A DNA stretch of 64,000 nt from assembly GCF_034190915.1 (NCBI RefSeq), contig NW_026947500.1, positions 22,070,501 through 22,134,500 on the forward strand, read 5' to 3'. The first letter of the stretch is position 1. The number at the start of each line of letters is the position of its first letter. The notes below the pieces were generated by a model, which saw nothing but the letters and a program-made list of their open reading frames with translations, was not told the DNA's origin and made no database searches. Below are positions 34,338 to 45,339 of the stretch, piece by piece. The position numbers and the translations under genes are program-made. The stretch comes from Cavia porcellus. Taxonomy: Eukaryota; Chordata; Mammalia; Rodentia; Caviidae.

Positions 34338-34533
34338 GTCCTGCAGAGACCCCTTTGAGAGCTGGTTTTTGTTTATTCACTTTGGAGGCTGGGCTGATTT
34401 GGCGGCTGAGCACTTACTGAGGTCGGCAGTAGAAGCCCCTGCGGCAGCGGAAGCCCCTGTGGCAGCACTGCTGTGGCTCTTGGCTTTCTACTACAGGCCC
34501 CTGGACTCCCATCAGCAGAGAGCACAGACCATG
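34338..34533 (+). CDS. FANCC: FANCC coding exon (human exon 13) with in-frame duplication
   Basis: After the split Gly codon it encodes [20 protein letters not shown], then [40 protein letters not shown] and RAQTM. The stretches [15 protein letters not shown] and [10 protein letters not shown] are hallmark FANCC. The exon is 196 nt against 175 nt in human (c.1155-1329), so seven residues longer. Most of the excess comes from two adjacent 18-nt copies (GAAGCCCCTG(C/T)GGCAGC(G/A)) that encode EAPAAA and EAPVAA. Entry phase 2 and exit phase 0 are kept. The acceptor is GTTCCAG and the donor is GTAGGT. Confidence 0.96.
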
Positions 34534-37500
34534 GTAGGTGATGCCCAACATTGGGGCAGCACCTGGGGTGCTTAACCATTCACTGACCCCAATCCCTGAG
34601 CACAGGCCAGTCATGGCATATGTCTAAGAACGGGTCTATACCAGTGTGGATAGCCATGGTTGTGGGCTGGCCTTATATTCAGCAGTGCGCTGCTACCTCT
34701 GCAAGTGGCCTGAAGGACTGATACCAACCTGTGCTGTCAGCTGGTCTCCCTCTCCCGGGCCCTTCTGTCTCCCCATGCTCATTTACCCAGTGCCCTGCCC
34801 CAGGCCTCAGTCCCCCTGAGGATCCCTTGCAGGGCTGAAGTGCCTCCCTACCAGCACTCTCGTCCACTGGTGTCTCATTCCCACCGGGCCTGGCTGCCTG
34901 CTTCCCCTCACCAGCTCTCTTCAGACCTCTCCCTAGCATGAGCACATGATTTTAGCCACTATCCTGAGAAAGGACGTGGTGATTTTCTAAATAACAGAGC
35001 AGCTAAGTACAGGAGAGAGGAGCTATGGTGAAGGCTGCTGTTACTTTATGTGGGATAAAGTAATTACAGGAAGCTGTGCTTTGATTAAAGGCACTAGCAC
35101 CTCCCTTACAAACATTTACTTGCTGGTTTTGAAAACTTAAACTGCCAGTGTTTGGGGCCGATTTTAATAATTAAAGGGAACAGGTTTCATTATGTATGGA
35201 ACAATGCTCCTATTTGCTTTATATTTTCTGTTTGAAAAAAGCAGAGACCAGTACAAATGTTTGTATATTTCATTTGTTGAAAAGCTTCAAGGCAGGGGAA
35301 AGAAAAAGTTTTAAATTTTAAAAAGGTAAAATTTAAGGGTAAGTTTTTGGATCAAAATAAAACATTTTTTAGAAATGTTTTTCATAATCCACATATGTAC
35401 AACAGGATTGCTATCTGATTAAAAACAAAGCCTGCTATCCCCTTTAAAATAGCACATTAAACTAATTAAGGAAAACCCTAGTTTGTTTTTCATCATCTTA
35501 TTTTTAACAGTAATAATTAGGATGTATGATCTACTCATGACTTCTAAAGCCCTTTTATATGCATTTCATATTGGATTCGTATAAACTTAAGTTGGTAAAT
35601 ATGTGTTAAATTCCATATGGATCATGGACACTGACAAAGAGAGGCTTGCTTTTGAAGTACAAAGAAATAAATTGCCCAGTGAGGTTAAATTTCTAGAAAG
35701 TTTTGCTTTGGCATAACTTCTTACTAATTAACTTGTTTTTTTAAGGGTTTTTTTTTGTTGTTGTTTTTCTTTAAACCTATGCATAGTTCTTAGGAGATAC
35801 AGAGATGCTTAGGCATCTTGAAGAAAAGTAGATGAACTCGTTTGAAGTAGTGCTTGCTGTCCCATCAGAGGCAGCCCTCTGCCTGGGACTGAAGCCAGAG
35901 CTGTATCTGTAATGCAGAGCGGGTTCCTCCTTGATGCCGACCTCAGGCGCTGGTGTGTGTGACACCCCCGGAGGAAGCAGTAATAAATCCCTCTGTGCCC
36001 CTGAGCTTTCCTTCCAGAAAGGTCTGTCAGGTGACGGGAGAACACATTGTGAACGGTTGGTGTGATCGCTGTGCTTTGATGGACCTTGGTGTCACTTCAA
36101 AGGCTTAATGAAACCACTCCTGTAGGAACACAACATGGCCAGGCACTCGACTCCCACTGAGGTGCGGGAACAGGGCAGACAGCACGACCTCCAGGCCAAA
36201 GGTTACCCTCCCTGGCAGGCCCCCTTCTCTGCTGCACCGTTCATCCCCTCTGCAGAGTGAGCTGGAACAGGATGAAGAACTGAAATGTCTGTTTAGGTAC
36301 CATTAAGACAGAGGCAAAGATCCAAACCTTTAACCTTGGCATTCCAGAATCCTTCTAAAGAAAGAGAGCTATACAAAGATTTTGAATGGGGATAGTCATT
36401 ACAGCATTGTTTAAAACTGCACATGTGGGGAACAGTTTAAATATTTAGTAGTAAAGTAGTTGTCTATATCCTAATCCTGGAATAGCTTTCTACTAGGAGA
36501 AAAAAAACATGTCATTGGAGAACACATTCAGTAGTATCATAAATTGCTCATGGTACAGTGTGGGGAAAAAACCTGTAAGACATAAAACAAGTATAGTGAC
36601 TGGTGTATTCTCAACGTACAGGATAAAAAGCATTATTGTCTTATTAATAACTCTTAATGACAGTTACAGATCACTTAAATTTTGTTCTTGTCCATTGTGA
36701 GCATATATAAATTTATATAATGCAATAAAAACAATACTTTAAAAAAAGAAACAAAGCATTTCAAGTACTGACATGTTGCATAGAAGCTTCTGGACCTGGA
36801 AGGCATCAGTAGGAACCTCAGTCCAGGACAAAAGAGAAAAGAGGGCCATTCTTAGGCTACTGAACAAGAGCAAAAAACCAAAAGCCAGTAAAGAAGGAGG
36901 TGAACATAAAGCCACACTATAGACCTGGTTATATGGACCACAGATGTCACTGGCTGCAGGCAGGCGGGCACAGCAGGCATGGGAATGCCCCGTGCATGGG
37001 CGTGGGAATGCCCCATGTACAGTGGGAGTGCCCTGGGGTGGTGGTTCTCACGGCCTTGCTGTGGTCCAGAGAGCTCACACAACACCCCCAGTGTGCTGTG
37101 GACACTGAGGGACAGCGTGGAGCAGGCCTCCGCTCCCAGGAAAGCAGCAGCTCCGGTCACAGGACCTCTTGGGACAGACAGACTGAGTGTTCTTTGAAGA
37201 GTGACGGAATACAGTGGCTGCGAGTTCCATGTGGCATTCTGGATGTATGGCTTTCAGTTTTTGCTTTGTTTTCTAAGTCACAACTTGATGCAGTGTTCTT
37301 AGAGCAAGCAGAAGTTTCAGTATGAAATATTTTTTATGTAAAAACAACCCACAAACTTGTAACACGTATCGTTATTATGTGAATTCCGCAGACTTGTGAC
37401 CTCTGCTTGAGTTTTAAACATGTATAAACAGATTGTCCCAGCAACTGAATCAAAACAGGGTGTGTGTGTGTATGCCCCTGCATCTTAGAACCAGGCGGGC

Positions 37501-37893
37501 TGGAGGCGGAAGCGGCATGCATGGCCTTCCCCTCCCCACAGCAGCTCAACCTAGGCCGCCATGCTAATCAATTTGTGGCCTACTATGATCAGGCAAGTCT
37601 TCAAGGAACCTTTTGTTCTCTTTTCCTATAATGTAGGAAAAATCTGACTTCATTCTGTGGAGGACTTTTCTGTTTCCATTCATTATAAAAAAGGTCAAAT
37701 CCAGCTACTTTCCATTTTGCCCATTTGGGTTTATGTGGAATGAAGTGCGAACTAGGCCTCAGCTGCCCTGTTTGGAGCCCTCCTGCTCTTCTTTCTGGAG
37801 CCTGCTTCAGAGCATAAGCAAACCCTAGTGCAGAGTTGACAAACCTCTGTCCAGGCTCTGCCCTGATCTCTCTTCCTTGATCTCACTGCCCAG
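34534..37893 (+). other. FANCC: FANCC intron between exons 13 and 14
   Basis: A 3.4-kb intron. The AT-rich block 34960-35740 is described separately. The rest (35760-37890) contains no interspersed repeat I recognise. Confidence 0.8.
34960..35740 (+). promoter_or_regulatory. candidate conserved non-coding element with homeodomain motifs
   Basis: AT-rich, repeat-free intronic block with five TAATTA cores, at 35061, 35168, 35463, 35514 and 35725. At this base composition I would expect about one by chance. Nothing is coding. The cluster is the kind of texture seen in developmental enhancers, but conservation cannot be judged from one sequence. Confidence 0.3.
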
Positions 37894-38106
37894 GTAGAGA
37901 TGGAAGCAGTGCTCAGCCGCCTCCGATTCCTGACACTGTCCAGAAGCTCCCCCATATCTGCTGAGGAGCTGCGGGCAGCTGCCGGGGAGGACAGCCACGA
38001 GGACCCCATGCAGCCTGTGTGTGGACGGCTGATCAGGCACCTGCTCCTCAACTTCCTGCTGTGGGTACCGGCAGGCCATGCAGCTGCTCACGATACCATC
38101 ACTCTG
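37894..38106 (+). CDS. FANCC: FANCC coding exon (human exon 14)
   Basis: This 213-nt exon, phase 0 at both ends, encodes VEMEAVLSRLRFLTLSRSSP, ISAEELRAAAGEDSHEDPMQ, PVCGRLIRHLLLNFLLWVPA and GHAAAHDTITL. The core LIRHLLLNFLLW is identical to human FANCC, while the linker around GEDSHEDP is diverged. It is three codons longer than human c.1330-1533 as I recall it. The acceptor is TGCCCAG and the donor is GTAAGT. Confidence 0.96.
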
Positions 38107-38499
38107 GTAAGTGTCCACTCCTGCAGTCCCAGGTCACACTTACCTGGGGTGACAGGGTGGGTATCCTACAAGGATCACGGCTTTGCAGAGCGTGTGCCTC
38201 GGGTACCGCCCCTACATGGGTGAAGAGCCAGGGAAGGGGACAGCTGACATGGGCCCAGGGCCTGCCCATGTGACACCTGCAGGGCACAGAGGACAAGAGC
38301 GAAGGCACAGAGCCAGGAGTGTTACCTCACAGTCTACCTGGCTTGCTGCCAGGCCCCCTGGTGAAAGCCAGGCTTCCTGACCTCTTCACAAGAGCACTCT
38401 GCTGCTCCTCATGGGACAAAAGCAGGCTCCCGAGAGAGTGTACTCATGAGCAGTCACTGCACCCATCGTAGCAAGAGCAGACCACTGGTTTAATGCAAG

Positions 38500-39170
38500 G
38501 AAAAAGCAGTCAGTTACAGAGGAACCCATCCTGAAGCCCAGGTGACTAGAAGACAAAAGAATGCTCCAAGTCAAAGCAATGGCATTCATGATATTAGATC
38601 TGGCACCAAGAACCCAGGCAACAAAAGGAAAAGCAGATAAACTGGTCATTAGGGAAATCCAAGTCCAGCCCATACCGAGATTCACTTCGCAACCACCAGT
38701 ACAGTCTTGCTGAAGGTGAACCAAAACTGGAATCTTCCTCCATTTCCAGTTGGGAGGGTTAGTATGGTGCAGCTGCTGTCGAAGAGTTGGGTGGGTCCTC
38801 TGCTCCGACGCTTACACCCAGAAGAACTGGACGCAGGCACTTGAGCAAGTATCTGTACAAGTATTCCTAACAGCAAGTTCTCCTAATGGCAATGTAGCCA
38901 ATAGCAAAAAGATGCAAATAACCCGGATGTCCACCAACCAATGATAGGGTAAACAAAACGAGCTGTGTTCACACCAAGGAAAGCAGTTCTGGTGCATGCT
39001 GCACCGCGGCTGAACCTGGAAGTCACTCCGCTAAGAAACCAGTCACAGGACACACACTGTGAGCTTTGCAGAGTAGTCAAATTTACAGCCACCAAAATAG
39101 ATTGAGTTTGCCAAAGGCTTGGGAGCTGAGGAGTTAGTGGCCGTAAAGGAAGAAAGAGTATTTCTGCTTA
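38500..39170 (+). repeat. LINE-1 3' end, forward, degenerate
   Basis: ATGATATTAGATCTGGCACCAAGAACCCAGGCAACAAAAGGAAAAGCAGATAAACTGG and later CCCGGATGTCCACCAACCAATGATAGGGTAAACAAA follow the order of the L1 ORF2 C-terminal part and 3' end. The frame is broken and parts are deleted. Confidence 0.65.
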
Positions 39171-39916
39171 GGAATGTCAAAGGCTGCAATCCTGCAGTTA
39201 TGAAATGAGTATCTTCTGGAGACCTAATACACAGCAGGGTGAAGATAATTATTAATAATTTATACTTGAAATCTGTCGAGAAACCATCTTAAGCATTCTC
39301 ATCGTGCACAGCCGTACCTGCCCCCATATACTGTGAGACAGTGCTGGATGTGTTAGTAACCTTTTCACACAGCATGCAGGTACCAAAATACCACGTTTAT
39401 GTACCTGAGGGACACAGATCCAATACATAGCAATGCAGAACAGAAAGTCGAAAACTGAGAGGTCAAAAGTGTCCACCTAACTTGGTACCAGCAACTACTG
39501 CTCTTCTAAGTTGTAACAGCCAGGTTTGGTGACAGAGGGGAAATAGCCAGGGGCTGAGTCATGTTCACGGTGCGCACCCGGGTGCGGTGCGATAGAAACG
39601 ACACTTTATCATTGCGGCCATTTCTCAAAATCTTATAGCCCAGGTCTCAGGAAAAACAGCAGACCAACTCCAGTTGAAAGACAATCAGCAAAAGTCCTGC
39701 CAGTGCACCTCAAACCATTGGTCAAGGTCATCAAAACAAGGAAAGGCTGAGAAACTGTCACAGCCATCGGCAGCTGGAGGAGGCCAGTTGTCACTTACGG
39801 CACAAGGGCTGTGGCTGGAACTTCAACCCTGTTGCTGGATGACACTCCCATCCTATGTCCTGTCACCTGTGAGGAGCTGCAGCCCTGTCCAGGGTGAGAG
39901 CAGGCCCCTCTGCGTG

Positions 39917-40502
39917 TCTTGCCTGCTGGGAGCCAGTGCAGCCAGTGCAGCACAGACACACCGGTGTCTGAGATACTGGTGCCCTCCTTCAGTCCAGCCA
40001 GTTTCAACTAGTTGGGGAACAGTGGCAACCACACAGCCGAATTCAGTCCACTTCCCCACCACACAGCAGTGCTGCTTACCTGAACGTGGGCTTGGGAGTG
40101 CAGGTCCCCTGAAGCCTCTGCGTCTCTGTGGATCTTGCAAGGCAGTTCAGAGCACAGTGGAGACCTCACCAAGGGAAGTACCCCTCTCTCCATAGCAGCA
40201 GGAGCCCTGTGTGGGCCACTGCAGCCAGGCACCTCAGGTCGCATCTGTGCAGAAATCTGGGATGCCTTTACTTGCACACAAGCCCTCCTAGCAAGGAGAC
40301 CTGGGCAAGTGGCTCCTCCATCCCCGGGATTCTCTCTGATGAGCCCTGGTCTGGCCACCCAGCCTTTCTCCAGCAGCAGGTGTCACAGCTCAGGGCCACA
40401 ACGCAACCTTCTGTGTGCTCAGACGGCCCAGAGTCACCTCTGAGCCTGGGCCCGGCATCTGCCCTGAGCTGTGCTGCACTGGCTCCCAGCAGGCAGGACA
40501 CG
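39917..40502. repeat. spaced inverted repeat (about 34-bp arms)
   Basis: The left arm CGTGTCTTGCCTGCTGGGAGCCAGTGCAG (39914-39942) recurs as its reverse complement near 40474-40502, with one mismatch (CTTGCC/CCTGCC). The left arm is followed by an extra tandem CCAGTGCAG before CACAG. About 530 nt separate the arms. Confidence 0.75.
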
Positions 40503-41278
40503 CCATGGCAGGCAGAGTCACTGTCCCTTCAGAGCCCTTGGGCCTCCTGCCCTGTCTTAGTGTCCGCTAAAGTGGTGGTCACCCTAGCAGAAGCACAGAA
40601 CAAAAGGAAGCCAGCCTGACCTGCTCTGGCTGAGCTTTTGTGGCTCACACAAGTCAGACATGTAGGTTCCTCTTGCAGGAACCTGGGGCATGGAACCCCA
40701 AAGACCCAGTAAATTCCACGCAGAGCTAACTTGGGAGATTCTCTCCCCTTCCTTTTTTCTCAACTGAAGTTTTTAGGAAAATATGGGCACCAGCAAGGAA
40801 GAAACCCTTGTGGCCATACTTAACACCCTGCAAGAACCAAGTTTCAAATCTTAGTTGTCTTCTGAAAAGTAAGTGAGCTGGCTTGCTGCCCGGCAGTGCC
40901 ACCTGTCAGGCTGTATGTGTGCAAACAGGTGGCACTTTCCAGTCCTCATGGCAGTGTAGCCTTGTGCAGAAAGTCAGGCCACAATACACTTTCTGCTTGG
41001 CCCCCTGAAGCCCCAGATTTGTGACTGATGTTTCAGAGATGCTGCTGTCTCTGCAGCACCAGTGTGACCCTGTAAGCCCGGGGTCTGGCTGCAGAGCTTG
41101 GGCTTGTGGTACAGTCGGCCTCTAACAGACTAGACACCTCCCAAGCAGGACACTGGCCCTGGGAGCTCCCCTCTGCAGCCACTATGCTCCAGCCTTCTTG
41201 GACAGGACCATTATAGTGTTCACTGGACAGAGAGAACCTGCCGGAAAGTGTTTTAATTTTTCTTTCCTCTCACTGCAG

Positions 41279-41422
41279 ATGGCCTGCACTGATGAGATAT
41301 CTCATGAGATCACTGGCTTTCTGGACCAGACACTATACAGATGGGATCATCTTTGCACTGAAGCCCCTAGGCCAGCAAAACTGGCCAGAGAGCTCCTTCA
41401 GGAGCTTCGAGCTCGGGTCTAG
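41279..41422 (+). CDS. FANCC: FANCC terminal coding exon (human exon 15) with stop
   Basis: It encodes [40 protein letters not shown] and QELRARV, then TAG at 41420-41422. The 144 nt equal the last coding part of human FANCC (c.1534-1677). The Arg and Leu that correspond to the human disease positions R548 and L554 are both present ([10 protein letters not shown]). This C-terminal helix is needed for function in the human protein. The acceptor is CACTGCAG. An ATG-initiated frame starting at 41198 includes intron sequence and is not the true start. Confidence 0.97.
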   Translation: MACTDEISHEITGFLDQTLYRWDHLCTEAPRPAKLARELLQELRARV

Positions 41423-41569
41423 CAAGGAATGTGGACCAAACGGATGCTTGGGGGATGCAGAGTGTCAGCCTTGCCAGTTCCACAGAGGATGGGGGGGGAC
41501 CCCTCCTGCCTGTGGACACCGGTTTGAGGACCAAGTCCTTTGAGCTGGGAAGTGAGCTATGCACATCTT

Positions 41570-41662
41570 CTTTTTCTCTTTTTGTGGTTCTGGGGATCCA
41601 ACTCATAGCCTTGCATTTGCCAGGCAGGCGCTTACACCACTGAGGTAAATCTCCAGCCCAAA
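41570..41662 (-). repeat. ID SINE in the FANCC 3'UTR, reverse
   Basis: TTTTTCTCTTTTTGTGGTTCTGGGGATCCAACTCATAGCC, GCCAGGCAGGCGCTTACACCACTGAGGTAAATCTCCAGCCC. Near-identical flanks CTATGCACATCTT (41557-41569) and CTGTACACATCTT (41663-41675) look like the target-site duplication. Confidence 0.88.
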
Positions 41663-43087
41663 CTGTACACATCTTAAACTTGGGCAGGATACAGGGTTGG
41701 GATGATCTGGCAGTGCCAAAGCCCAAGCACGAGGGATTGCTGGACCTTGGGTGGTCTCTCTACCCGCTCTACCTAGGATGCTGTTGTTTACTTAAGCAGG
41801 AGGGCAGACTCTGTTTCCTTTTTGACAGACCAAGCCAGAATGGATAACTACCTCTTGACAGTGGACCAGGGTCTTGAACCCCTGGTCAATTTAGCCCTTT
41901 TCCATAAATTACTCTCTAGGAATCAGGTGGTCGTGACTGATGTTTTATTCTTTGAGATCTAAGACAAAGACACTGCCTCACTTCCTTAAGAAACTCTTTA
42001 TCCAGGAGTCAGGATCCCTCAGGTTCCCTTTTACCCCTAACCTGTCCAGCCAGACAGCAGAGGAGGCAGAAAGTGGGACTGATGTGCCATTGGGTTGCTG
42101 CACAGGGCAGCCCTGCGGAGGACGGCACACACTGTGAAAGCAAGCCAGTCCTGGCTGTGGTCGCTGACAAGATCACTGACGAGGAGCTCGTGGTACAGCA
42201 CAGACTGCTGCCAGGCGACATACATGACCAGCCCAGCACGTGTCAGACCCAGCAGGGAGGGCTGATGTATCGGCTGTGTGTGTCACTGAATGGTAAGGGG
42301 AACTGGAAATTCTTAAGAAAGAACTGGAAAACTCAGGGTTAATGTGCGTTCACATCAGCAGAAGCTCTCAGTCTTCCAGATGCACCCTTACTTGGTATTG
42401 GCCATACACTGTGTCCTGGGTTTGTGACACAAGTTGAAACCTTCCATGTCCTGGGTTTCTCTATTAAGTCTCTGAATCTTGGTTCCTCTTTCAGTAATAA
42501 GTAGCATCTTGTGGGCCCAAAGTCAGCCTTTGGCGAGTCAGCCTTTTAACTCGTGTTGGTTATAGCAGTGTTCACAGCACCCCAGACAGCCGGAGAAGGC
42601 CAGGAACTGCTGCCCTGAGCCTCCACCCCACACCTGCCCAAGGCGCCCCTCTCCTAGGCCGTGTGACGTGGCTGCTGCTGCCACAGAAACTGAAGGAGGT
42701 CTGGACAGGCCAGAGGCTTCACAGTGGTGGTCACAAGGAACCTCTAAAAAGCAGAGCCACCAGGAGCAAGCCCTCCTTGTGGGCATGGGACCCACGGGAA
42801 AGACTGAGCACTGACCCCCTTATTTGGTCAGGCCACACAGTCTCCCCACGTCACTGACTAGCCCCGTCTTCCCAGTGATGCAGGCCAAACTGTTCAGCCA
42901 TGGATTCCCCTCACTGCCACCCAGCCCACTAGGAACTCTCCCCCAGGCTGACCCTGTCTCACTCCCACTACTTAGCATCATCTCCTGCCCAGTGAATTCT
43001 GTTGAGGGAATATACCCAGATAGGAGCTCAGGACATGATGAATGCATTTCAGTCAGCTAGGGAAAGGTTGTGGGAAACAAAAACCAA

Positions 43088-43107
43088 AATAAACACTGCA
43101 GAATAAA
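43088..43107 (+). promoter_or_regulatory. FANCC: tandem AATAAA poly(A) signals, probable FANCC 3' end
   Basis: AATAAA at 43088-43093 and again at 43102-43107, followed by a G/T-rich stretch (GTGCCTGGGCCTCTTTTTTTGCC). These are the first canonical signals after the stop codon in non-repeat sequence. Confidence 0.5.
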
Positions 43108-43646
43108 GTGCCTGGGCCTCTTTTTTTGCCCAAGGTCAGTGTCACAGGACTGCTTGGGAAGAACAGGAGGGCTAGGAGGGGCTGCTACTCTCTGGAAAGG
43201 TACAACACCAAGACTGGAGATGCTTGCAGTCAGAGCTTCCCCGCTATTTCATCTGCAAACAGGTTCGCATGAACTCTCTGGCCCCACTCCCTGCACACCC
43301 ACATTCGGCCTGCAACCGCTCCACGTGGTGCAGAATCTTGGCCACATCCCTAGTGGGCCCCACACGGCCCCAGTGCATTTCCCTCTGCTCTGGACCCAGA
43401 GGCTGAAGAAGCCCTTTCTATACACAGTGCAGAGCCAGAAACCCCAGAACTGATGAAACTAGCACCCAGAAACAAACCATAAATGCATCTGGCGAACTGG
43501 GAAAAACTTACAAAACAGGAGAAAGAGCTAATTCTCTAGCTTCTAAGCTGCATCTACAAATCAGTTCAGAAAAAGGCCACCACCATGAGGTTTATGGGCA
43601 AGGGACCCAAATCCTGCATCTGAGTCACAGGAGAAATACAGCTTTC

Positions 43647-43856
43647 AAAAGACTTAAATGAGGGGGCTGGAGATTTAGCTCAGCGGCATAAACACCTGCC
43701 TTGCAAGCGGTCGTGAGTTCGATCCCCAGTACCAGTAAAAAAAAGACTTAAATGAGGGGCTGGGGATTTAGGTTAGTGGCATAAGTGCCTGCCTTGCAAG
43801 TGTGTGGTCGTGAGTTCGATCCCTGGTACCGATAAAAAAGACTTAAATGACATTTA
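43647..43856 (+). repeat. two ID SINEs in tandem sharing one target site
   Basis: Forward ID elements occupy about 43663-43740 and 43757-43835 (GGGGCTGG(A/G)GATTTAG..., GTCGTGAGTTCGATCCC(C/T)(A/G)GTACC). Three copies of AAAAGACTTAAATGA(G) at 43647-43662, 43741-43756 and 43836-43850 bracket them. Both arose by insertion at the same site or by duplication of one insertion. Confidence 0.95.
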
Positions 43857-43857
43857 A

Positions 43858-43965
43858 GGCATACACATATTACTCCAGCACTTGGAAGGCTGAGGCAGGA
43901 GGACCACAAGTTTGACTCGCACCTGGCAATTTAAGAGACTGTGCCTTGAAATAAAAGAGGTTTTT
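43858..43965 (+). repeat. B1-like SINE, forward, degenerate
   Basis: GCATACACATATTACTCCAGCACTTGGAAGGCTGAGGCAGGAGGACC followed by GAGACTGTGCCTTGAAATAAAAG. Confidence 0.75.
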
Positions 43966-44580
43966 ATATCATGCTAGAATAGCTGAAAGCCTGGCACTGC
44001 CATGCTGCTGGAGAAGTGCTAAAAAGGGAAGGGCGGGGGCACTGCTGCCCTTTTGGAGGGCAAGCTGACAGATCCCACAGTTTTAAATGTAAGCAGTCTG
44101 GTAACAGATTGTAAGACCCAACAGCTCCACTCAGAGATTCAGACCTGAAAGTGGGAGCTATGTGGACATCCAGTCATGGCAGTATTATGCAGCTAAAAGG
44201 TACAGACGTATGGGTAAGTGACACAGCCATACATACAGGGTACCATTCAGTCTTGAGCAGGAGGACATAGTGACATGTGGCCCAACACATATGATTGCTG
44301 AGCCAGCCAGGACAAACAGCAGGACATGTATTACATGGTTCCGGCCCACAAGTGCCTCCCACAGGCACACTCGACTCAGACAGGAAGAAGAATGCTGTGC
44401 CAGGACCTGGGGGAGACGGTGGGGAGTCACTACCTAACACAGTTTCATTCGGGAAGCTGAATGTGATCTGCTGACAGAGGTGATGCTGGATATGCAAGAA
44501 GGTCACTGGATCTAATGCTGCTGACATACACTGGAAGTGATTTGTTTTATTACATAGTATAATAAAACTGAATAAAGTTT
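43966..44580 (+). repeat. LINE-1 3'UTR-like segment, forward
   Basis: CAACAGCTCCACTCAGAGATTCAGACCTGAAAGTGGGAGC and GCAGCTAAAAGGTACAGACGTATGGG ... ATGTATTACATGGTTCC follow the 3' part of an L1, with AATAAA near its end (44562-44575). No open frame. Confidence 0.55.
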
Positions 44581-45339
44581 CTAAAACTTATATTATCTTT
44601 TCATGCTCTTAAAAAACCTCCATGTTTCTGACCCCATTCCATTTCAGATTGATGGGTCCCATTGTAATGAGCAAATCTTGGCATTTTCCTCACGTATTTG
44701 CACACAGAACACCCAGGATTATTTATGGGGTTTCAGTGACCAACTGGAAATGATACTGAGCTTCACAGATAGAGACTGGTTAAATGTGTAAATAAGAGAT
44801 GGAGAGGAAATACATACTGGCATGCTCCAGACCAGGCCCTGACAGAGACAAGAGGAGATAGGACAGAGATGAAAAAAGAATTCGTATGTACACATACCAG
44901 CTCCCAAAGGAATGTAAGCATTACGGACTGCAAACACGGATAAAAATAATGTTAAAAGGATCTCACACACTGACACGGTGGTGAGCCTTCTAGAGACGGG
45001 TGCCCAAACCAACTCAAACCCACTTATTTATCACAAAGAATCAACATTGCAGTTAAGCCTGAACACTGAAGTTTCAATTTAGAAAAAAAGACATTAACAC
45101 TTTATGTCTAAAAAAAAACCATGCATGCCACACGTCCACTATCACTGCACTAACTTACTAATCCAGTTACAGTGTACACCAGAGACAGAGCCCAGAGGCT
45201 CAGGTGACCTGGCCAAGGTCTGAGAAAGGGCACCAGCGAGAAGTCATCACCCCTCAGGTTACCACACAGTCACACCATGCAGCCATCCATGAGGAGAAGC
45301 CAGGTTTAATGTGTTCATCTGTTGCCTGGGAAACTCAAA

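Larger units (their letters stand above)
38107..41278 (+). other. FANCC: FANCC intron between exons 14 and 15
   Basis: A 3.2-kb intron. The L1 end at 38500-39170 and the inverted repeat 39917/40469 lie in it. The region 39660-39900 (TCATCAAAACAAGGAAAGGCTGAGAAACTGTCACAGCC) looks like an old interspersed repeat that I cannot name. No other exon is visible. Confidence 0.75.
41423..43107 (+). other. FANCC: FANCC 3'UTR (probable extent)
   Basis: From the stop codon to tandem poly(A) signals, about 1.7 kb. It carries a reverse ID SINE at 41570. Overlapping open frames on both strands at 42037-42342 have no family resemblance that I can see. The human FANCC 3'UTR is also long, so a distal signal is plausible. 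Confidence 0.6.

Noticed and set aside
39674..40619. Long overlapping open frames on both strands (163-173 codons)
   Set aside because: They lie in a GC-rich intron with an inverted repeat. Composition is Ser/Pro/Cys-rich on both strands and there is no domain or splice context, so they look like chance frames.
12444..41422. Initial reading of the + strand exons as FANCA
   Set aside because: The sequence [25 protein letters not shown] and the C-terminus ...KLARELL(K/Q)ELR belong to FANCC. The neighbour on the opposite strand is AOPEP with the mir-23b cluster, which is the FANCC locus, and no ZNF276 zinc fingers are present.
42037..42342. Mirror-image open frames inside the FANCC 3'UTR
   Set aside because: Both strands are open with similar low plausibility, there is no start context or splice support, and the position after the FANCC stop explains the sequence as UTR.
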